From Aerococcus kribbianus (lineage in GTDB: Bacteria; Bacillota; Bacilli; Lactobacillales; Aerococcaceae): DNA of 64,000 bases. Under the pieces are notes generated by a model. It searched no databases, was not told the DNA's origin, and saw only the letters and a list, made by a program, of their open reading frames with translations. The stretch is taken from NCBI RefSeq assembly GCF_026805545.1, contig NZ_JAPRFR010000001.1, forward strand, positions 806,001 to 870,000. Reading direction: 5' to 3'. Of this stretch, positions 62,254 to 64,000 are shown piece by piece (within the stretch, counting starts at the first letter, position 1; each line of letters begins with the position of its first letter). Both the position numbers and the translations under genes were made by a program.

Positions 62254-63741
62254 ATGATGAAAAAAACTGCTTTTGATTCAGCGAAATATTTACAACTTCA
62301 AAAAGATCATATCCTCGAACGTATTGACCAATTCGAAGGAAAACTTTATATGGAATTTGGGGGCAAGATGCTAGAAGACTACCATGCTGCCCGTGTCTTA
62401 CCTGGCTATGAACCCGACAACAAAATTAAATTATTAAAAGAGCTCAAGGACCAAGTGGAAATCGTCATCGCTATTAACGCTGACCAGATTGAACATTCCA
62501 AAGTACGTGGTGACTTGGGCATTTCTTATGATCAGGAAGTTTTACGTTTAATTGATACTTTCAATGAGTTGAATATTTTTGTGGGATCAGTTGTCATCAC
62601 CCAGTATAACAACCAAGCAGCTGCGGATGCCTTTAGAAAGCAATTAACCAGTTACAATATTCCTTCTTACCTGCACTATCCAATTGATGGTTATCCTACT
62701 GCCATTGACCACATTGTTTCTGAAGCTGGTTTAGGGCGTAACGATTATATTCAAACTAGCCATGATCTTATCGTTGTAACTGCACCTGGTCCAGGAGCTG
62801 GGAAATTAGCCACATGTATTTCCCAACTCTATCATGACCAACTTCATGGCATTAAATCCGGCTACGCTAAATTCGAAACCTTCCCAGTATGGAACTTGCC
62901 CTTACACCATCCTGTTAACTTAGCTTATGAAGCCGCTACTGCTGACTTAGATGATGTTAACATGATTGACCCTTATCATTTAGATGCTTATGGCAAAAAG
63001 GCCGTAAACTATAATCGTGACATCGAAGTCTTCCCAGTCTTGAACCGAACCTTTGAACGAATTATGGACAAGTCCCCTTATGCTTCGCCAACCGATATGG
63101 GGGTCAACATGGTTGGCTATTCTATCATCGACGAAGACGCCGCCATTGCTGCTTCCAAGGAAGAAATCATCCGTCGTTACTACCAAACCGTGGTTGATTA
63201 TAAACGCGAACGTGTAGCAAAATCTGCCATCCAAAAAATTGAGCTTTTGATGAATGATACGAATATTTCGCCTGAAGATCGCACCGTCACCCTAGCCGCA
63301 CGGAAAAAGGCCGAAAGTACTGGTAATCCTGCGCTCGCAATGGAATTACCAAATGGCGAAATTGTGACAGGTAAGACCTCCGATTTATTTGGCCCCACTG
63401 CAGCAGTCATTATTAACGGTATAAAAAAACTTGCCGGTATTGCCAAAGACACTCATTTAATTGAGCCAGAATATGTCAAACCTATCCAAGGGTTAAAAAT
63501 CAACCACCTAGGAAGTCACAATCCTCGCTTACATTCTAGCGAAATCTTAATCGCTCTAGCCATTACAGCCAAATCTAAAGAAGTTGCTGACTTAGCAATG
63601 AATCAACTCGGTAACCTACAAGGCAGCGAAGCCCACTCTACCGTTACCCTACCTGAAGAAGATCAAAACGTCCTAAGAAAACTCGGCATCAACGTGACCT
63701 TCGACCCCGTTTATCAGCACGACAAATTCTATCGGAAATAA
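62254..63741 (+). CDS. DUF1846 protein
   Basis: 495 residues matching the large DUF1846 family of Firmicutes: [20 protein letters not shown] near the N-terminus, [39 protein letters not shown] (a P-loop-like GPGAGK) and [20 protein letters not shown] towards the end. Function not established; the fold includes a Rossmann-like nucleotide-binding part. AGGGA lies five bases before the ATG at 62254 (a second ATG follows). It has its own promoter and a terminator after a remnant of the interspersed repeat. Confidence 0.92.
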   Translation: MMKKTAFDSAKYLQLQKDHILERIDQFEGKLYMEFGGKMLEDYHAARVLPGYEPDNKIKLLKELKDQVEIVIAINADQIEHSKVRGDLGISYDQEVLRLIDTFNELNIFVGSVVITQYNNQAAADAFRKQLTSYNIPSYLHYPIDGYPTAIDHIVSEAGLGRNDYIQTSHDLIVVTAPGPGAGKLATCISQLYHDQLHGIKSGYAKFETFPVWNLPLHHPVNLAYEAATADLDDVNMIDPYHLDAYGKKAVNYNRDIEVFPVLNRTFERIMDKSPYASPTDMGVNMVGYSIIDEDAAIAASKEEIIRRYYQTVVDYKRERVAKSAIQKIELLMNDTNISPEDRTVTLAARKKAESTGNPALAMELPNGEIVTGKTSDLFGPTAAVIINGIKKLAGIAKDTHLIEPEYVKPIQGLKINHLGSHNPRLHSSEILIALAITAKSKEVADLAMNQLGNLQGSEAHSTVTLPEEDQNVLRKLGINVTFDPVYQHDKFYRK

Positions 63742-63743
63742 AA

Positions 63744-63795
63744 AGGGGGCGACGAAAGTCATCAAGACCAAAAGCTTTGGACCAAAAGCTCACCC
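63744..63795 (+). repeat. Interspersed palindromic repeat, locus 6 (truncated)
   Basis: GGGGGCGACGAAAGTCATCA is the start of a GGGTGCGA-type module, followed by AAAGCTTTGGACCAAAAGCT; the rest of the module is missing. It lies directly after the DUF1846 stop. Confidence 0.7.
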
Positions 63796-63810
63796 TCTCT
63801 ACATAAATAA

Positions 63811-63843
63811 AAAGACCGATCCTTCATTAGGATCGGTCTTTTC
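63811..63843. terminator. Bidirectional terminator between DUF1846 and the FtsX-type gene
   Basis: Perfect stem AAAGACCGATCCT / AGGATCGGTCTTT with a 5-base loop between convergent genes. Confidence 0.93.
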
Positions 63844-63865
63844 ATATCCACTGTAACTTATGCAA

Positions 63866-64000
63866 CTATTCAGATGATTGCAGGGCCTCGAGCATATCAA
63901 CACGGCGTAAACGTCGATTAACAATTACACCTAAAACAGCTACGATACCCACAATTGCAATAATCGGTATCAAGTAAACTTCTGGAGTGGCAGTCGGATT
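63866..64000 (-). CDS. C-terminal end of an FtsX-type ABC transporter permease (cut by window edge)
   Basis: The last 44 residues are visible on the minus strand: a final membrane helix (YLIPIIAIVGIVAVLGVIVN) followed by RRLRRVDMLEALQSSE and a stop. An ending of the type R-x-R-x-x-D-x-x-E-A-L with a short acidic tail right after the last helix is characteristic of FtsX-domain permeases. The start and any ATPase partner lie beyond base 64000. Confidence 0.75.
   Translation of the reverse strand, partial: NPTATPEVYLIPIIAIVGIVAVLGVIVNRRLRRVDMLEALQSSE

Overview
The window looks like the chromosome of a low-GC Gram-positive bacterium of the order Lactobacillales, most likely in or near the Aerococcaceae. 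That placement rests on overall gene content, strong AGGAGG-type ribosome binding sites, a type II-A CRISPR-Cas locus of the Streptococcus pyogenes type, and MupG/MurQ/MurP cell-wall recycling. I could not run a search, so the genus is an inference. No prophage, transposase or rRNA is visible; one tRNA (Ala, GGC) is present.

Layout. 1-9.8 kb: a CidA/LrgA-like membrane protein (cut by the edge), small membrane proteins (DUF2628-like, HdeD, CadD), an acetyltransferase, an RlmCD-type rRNA methyltransferase, a Cof-type HAD phosphatase, a lipid kinase, an AlaX-like editing protein, a PAP2 phosphatase, a LOG protein and an HD hydrolase. 10-22.7 kb: two tandem YkvI-like membrane proteins, birA-bioY, brnQ, a hydrolase-msrA-DUF4298 operon (msrA with a rearranged 3' end), a YjiH-type transporter behind a candidate leader RNA, a cytosine-deaminase-like amidohydrolase and a thioesterase. 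22.8-32.1 kb: a complete type II-A CRISPR-Cas system on the minus strand, ordered cas9-cas1-cas2-csn2-leader-array, with tracrRNA divergent upstream of cas9. The array has 47 repeats and 46 spacers; 13 spacers occur twice as an exact 860-bp tandem duplication. 32.2-37.7 kb: rhodanese, tRNA-Ala, a GntR/YtrA-type ABC operon with a clear operator, a NERD protein, fructosamine kinase and a zinc-binding ZinT lipoprotein with Zur-like boxes. 37.8-42.4 kb: mupG-murQ-murP-murR for N-acetylmuramic acid recovery, with a cre-like site on the promoter. 42.4-55.4 kb: paired alpha/beta hydrolases, oxidoreductases, and a TetR-ABC-MFS efflux cluster. 55.8-57.3 kb: an AT-rich three-gene island (membrane protein, XRE regulator, M23 peptidase). 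57.5-64 kb: a SAM-I riboswitch in front of an unknown 102-residue protein, an ABM monooxygenase, a creatininase-family protein with a basic tail, a second RlmCD-type methyltransferase, DUF1846 and the end of an FtsX-type permease.

The most unusual chromosomal feature outside CRISPR is an interspersed, modular, palindromic repeat family in six intergenic gaps (about 1.6, 9.9, 20.1, 50.0, 55.4 and 63.7 kb). Modules of about 115-125 bp begin with GGGTGCGA- or GGATGTGAG-like sequence, end with a CGACTA box, and mostly contain a long imperfect hairpin. I do not recognise this family.
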